This document shows positions 62,242 to 64,000 of a DNA stretch of 64,000 nt, one piece after another. The DNA is taken from assembly GCA_019635635.1 (NCBI GenBank), contig JAHBZB010000001.1, positions 1,364,001 to 1,428,000 of the forward strand. The letters are read 5' to 3'. Made by a program: the position numbers and the translations under genes. How positions within the stretch are numbered: the first letter of the stretch is position 1; each line of letters starts with the position of its first letter. This DNA is from Xanthobacteraceae bacterium (GTDB lineage: Bacteria; Pseudomonadota; Alphaproteobacteria; Rhizobiales; Xanthobacteraceae). The notes below the pieces were generated by a model. That model worked only from the letters and a program-made list of their open reading frames with translations, searched no databases and had not been told where the DNA came from.

Positions 62242-63636
62242 ATGACCCCCGATATCGTCGCACTTCTTTATCTGGTCTCCGGCGTTCTCTTTATTTTGGC
62301 GCTGCGCGGACTATCGCATCCGACCACGTCGAAGCAGGGCAACCGCTTCGGTATGATCGGCATGACAATCGCGGTCCTGACTACGCTCGCTTATTCGCCG
62401 CCCTCGGACGCGATCGGCTGGGCGCTCGTGATTGGTGGTCTCGCGATTGGTGGCGGCATTGGCGCCGTTACGGCGCGCAGGATTGCGATGACCGAAATGC
62501 CGCAGCTCGTCGCGGCGTTTCACTCGCTGGTCGGTCTTGCGGCTGTGTTGGTTGCGGCGGGCGCGCTTTACGCGCCGTCGGCGTTCGGCATCGGCGTCAT
62601 GGGTGCAATCCAGAAAGCCAGCCTTATCGAAATGGCGCTCGGCGCTGCGATTGGCGCCATCACTTTCACGGGCTCCGTAATTGCATTCGCAAAGCTGAAC
62701 GGAAACATGAGCGGCGCGCCGATCATGTTGCCCGCGCGTCATCTCGTGAACATCGCATTGGCGGTGGCGCTTGTGGTCGTGCTGGTTCTCTTCGTGCAGA
62801 CCGAGAGCCACTTCCTGTTCTGGGCGATCGTACTGCTCTCGTTCCTGCTCGGCGTGCTCATCATCATTCCGATCGGCGGCGCCGATATGCCGGTCGTCGT
62901 GTCGATGCTGAACTCGTATTCTGGCTGGGCCGCAGCCGGCATCGGCTTCACGCTCGGCAACGCGGCGCTCATCATCACCGGCGCGCTGGTCGGCTCGTCC
63001 GGCGCGATCCTTTCCTACATCATGTGCAAGGGCATGAACCGGAGCTTCATCTCCGTGATCCTAGGCGGGTTCGGCGGCGAGACCGCTGCGGCCGGCGGTG
63101 CAGTTGAAACGCGCCCCGTGAAGCAAGGGTCTGCGGACGACGCGGCTTTTATTATGAAGAACGCCGAGAAGGTCATTATCGTGCCGGGCTACGGCATGGC
63201 GGTCGCGCAGGCGCAGCACGCGCTCCGCGAAATGGCGGACAAGCTCAAGGAAGAAGGCGTGCAAGTGAAATACGCGATCCATCCGGTCGCGGGCCGTATG
63301 CCTGGCCACATGAACGTGCTGCTTGCCGAAGCGAATGTTCCTTATGACGAAGTGTTCGAACTGGAAGACATCAATTCCGAATTCGCGCAGGCCGATGTCG
63401 CTTTCGTCATCGGCGCGAACGACGTGACCAATCCTTCGGCAAAAACCGATCCGAAATCGCCGATCTTCGGCATGCCGGTGCTGGACGTCGAAAAGGCCAA
63501 GACCGTCTTGTTCATCAAGCGCGGCATGGGCTCGGGCTATGCCGGCGTCGAGAACGAACTCTTCTTCCGCGACAACACGATGATGTTGTTCGCCGACGCC
63601 AAGAAGATGGTCGAGAATATCGTCAAGGGGATGTAA
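62242..63636 (+). CDS. pntB: NAD(P) transhydrogenase subunit beta (PntB)
   Basis: The 464-residue subunit joins the rest of the membrane channel (eight to nine helices) to the NADP(H)-binding domain III. Family blocks are FHSLVGLAAVLVAAGALYAP, NSYSGWAAAGIGFTLGNAAL, VIIVPGYGMAVAQAQHALRE and FVIGANDVTNPSAKTDPKSP. The enzyme supplies NADPH for biosynthesis and glutathione reduction. Last gene of the pnt operon. Confidence 0.95.
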   Translation: MTPDIVALLYLVSGVLFILALRGLSHPTTSKQGNRFGMIGMTIAVLTTLAYSPPSDAIGWALVIGGLAIGGGIGAVTARRIAMTEMPQLVAAFHSLVGLAAVLVAAGALYAPSAFGIGVMGAIQKASLIEMALGAAIGAITFTGSVIAFAKLNGNMSGAPIMLPARHLVNIALAVALVVVLVLFVQTESHFLFWAIVLLSFLLGVLIIIPIGGADMPVVVSMLNSYSGWAAAGIGFTLGNAALIITGALVGSSGAILSYIMCKGMNRSFISVILGGFGGETAAAGGAVETRPVKQGSADDAAFIMKNAEKVIIVPGYGMAVAQAQHALREMADKLKEEGVQVKYAIHPVAGRMPGHMNVLLAEANVPYDEVFELEDINSEFAQADVAFVIGANDVTNPSAKTDPKSPIFGMPVLDVEKAKTVLFIKRGMGSGYAGVENELFFRDNTMMLFADAKKMVENIVKGM

Positions 63637-64000
63637 TTAGGCCCGCTCCAGCTTAGCGGCCCACGACTTGTCTTCTATTTCGGCTAGACGTTCGCTGATC
63701 TGATCCAGCGCGACTGAAAGCAGACCATTCTCGTCGCGTTGAATCGCTAGTGCCAGCTTTATCTGACCGATCATTTTCTCTAGAAGACGGCGTTCTGGGC
63801 CAGGCTGCCAAATAGCTGCTTGAGTAAAAAAGCCAGCGGTGATGTCCTCAAACTTTGCCAAGTCAGCGGAATAACTCGCTGCAAGAATTCGTTTGAACCA
63901 GCCAGAAGTGAAGCCGCCGTCCATGGGACTCTCCAGCGAATCGTTGAATAACAGAAAGCTAGCACCGGCGACTGTGCCTTCAAGCCAACCAAAAGCACCA
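63637..64000 (-). CDS. Unrecognised protein, 3' part (may run off the window)
   Basis: The stop codon at 63637-63639 directly abuts the pntB stop on the other strand. An ATG at 63924 would give 95 residues (MDGGFTSGWFKRILAASYSA, ending IEDKSWAAKLERA), but the frame stays open through VAGASFLLFNDSLESP to the end of the window, so the real gene is probably longer. The visible part is helical (LLEKMIGQIKLALAIQ). No family is recognised. Confidence 0.5.
   Translation of the reverse strand, partial: GAFGWLEGTVAGASFLLFNDSLESPMDGGFTSGWFKRILAASYSADLAKFEDITAGFFTQAAIWQPGPERRLLEKMIGQIKLALAIQRDENGLLSVALDQISERLAEIEDKSWAAKLERA

Overview
The window reads as a chromosomal segment of an alphaproteobacterium of the order Hyphomicrobiales (Rhizobiales), close to the Bradyrhizobium/Xanthobacteraceae group. 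The grounds are the gene order hflK-hflC-DUF2065-degP, serB/miaA, ilvB-ilvN-ilvC, the DUF4169 and ribbon-helix-helix pair, the three-gene pnt transhydrogenase, and high-GC codon use. This is judged by eye; no database search was possible.

Core region, 1-42.7 kb. A TPP riboswitch precedes the 5' end of thiC. Next come a TetR gene with a matching pair of palindromes, thyA, two LTXXQ-type periplasmic proteins, a GT39-like mannosyltransferase, fumC, and hflK-hflC-DUF2065-degP. Two tandem Ser/Thr kinase-TPR membrane proteins follow, then serB/miaA, msrQ, ilvB-ilvN-ilvC behind a leader peptide and terminator, an osmoprotectant ABC transporter with fused permease and binding protein, an aldehyde dehydrogenase, dedA, pdxY, ppk2, and leuA behind a leucine-rich leader peptide. 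The region ends with a TetR/RND efflux operon and a dctPQM TRAP transporter.

Genomic island, about 42.75-60.5 kb. tRNA-Lys(CTT) at 42677-42752 is followed at once by a tyrosine integrase and an excisionase-like gene, then by two repeat families (CTAAGAC boxes and roughly 25-bp palindromic iterons) upstream of a RepA-like AAA ATPase. This looks like a replication or control region of an integrative element. The middle part holds small secreted proteins, a ClpP-fold-like protein, a GYF_2 protein, an XRE regulator convergent with a degenerate macro-domain protein, a frameshifted DUF3768 gene, and a short tyrosine recombinase coupled to an HhH-GPD-like Cys-rich protein.

The right part of the island carries the most interesting system. 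An XRE repressor and an ImmA/IrrE protease lie divergent to a tight five-gene operon: three-repeat ubiquitin-like protein, E1/ThiF enzyme, DUF6527 protein, patatin phospholipase, CD-NTase. It reads as a CBASS-type anti-phage system in which the usual Cap2/Cap3 genes are replaced by a multi-ubiquitin/E1/DUF6527 cassette. The CD-NTase ends in Gly-Gly, as expected of an E1 substrate. Four copies of one palindrome (near 52.2, 52.9, 58.5 and 59.4 kb) separate the modules in this part, starting beside the divergent short recombinase. Two cupin genes, one shortened by a nonsense codon, a decayed MFS transporter and an HU/IHF-like gene close the island.

Right core flank, 60.7-64 kb: pntAA, pntAB and pntB, then the 3' part of an unrecognised gene that runs off the window.
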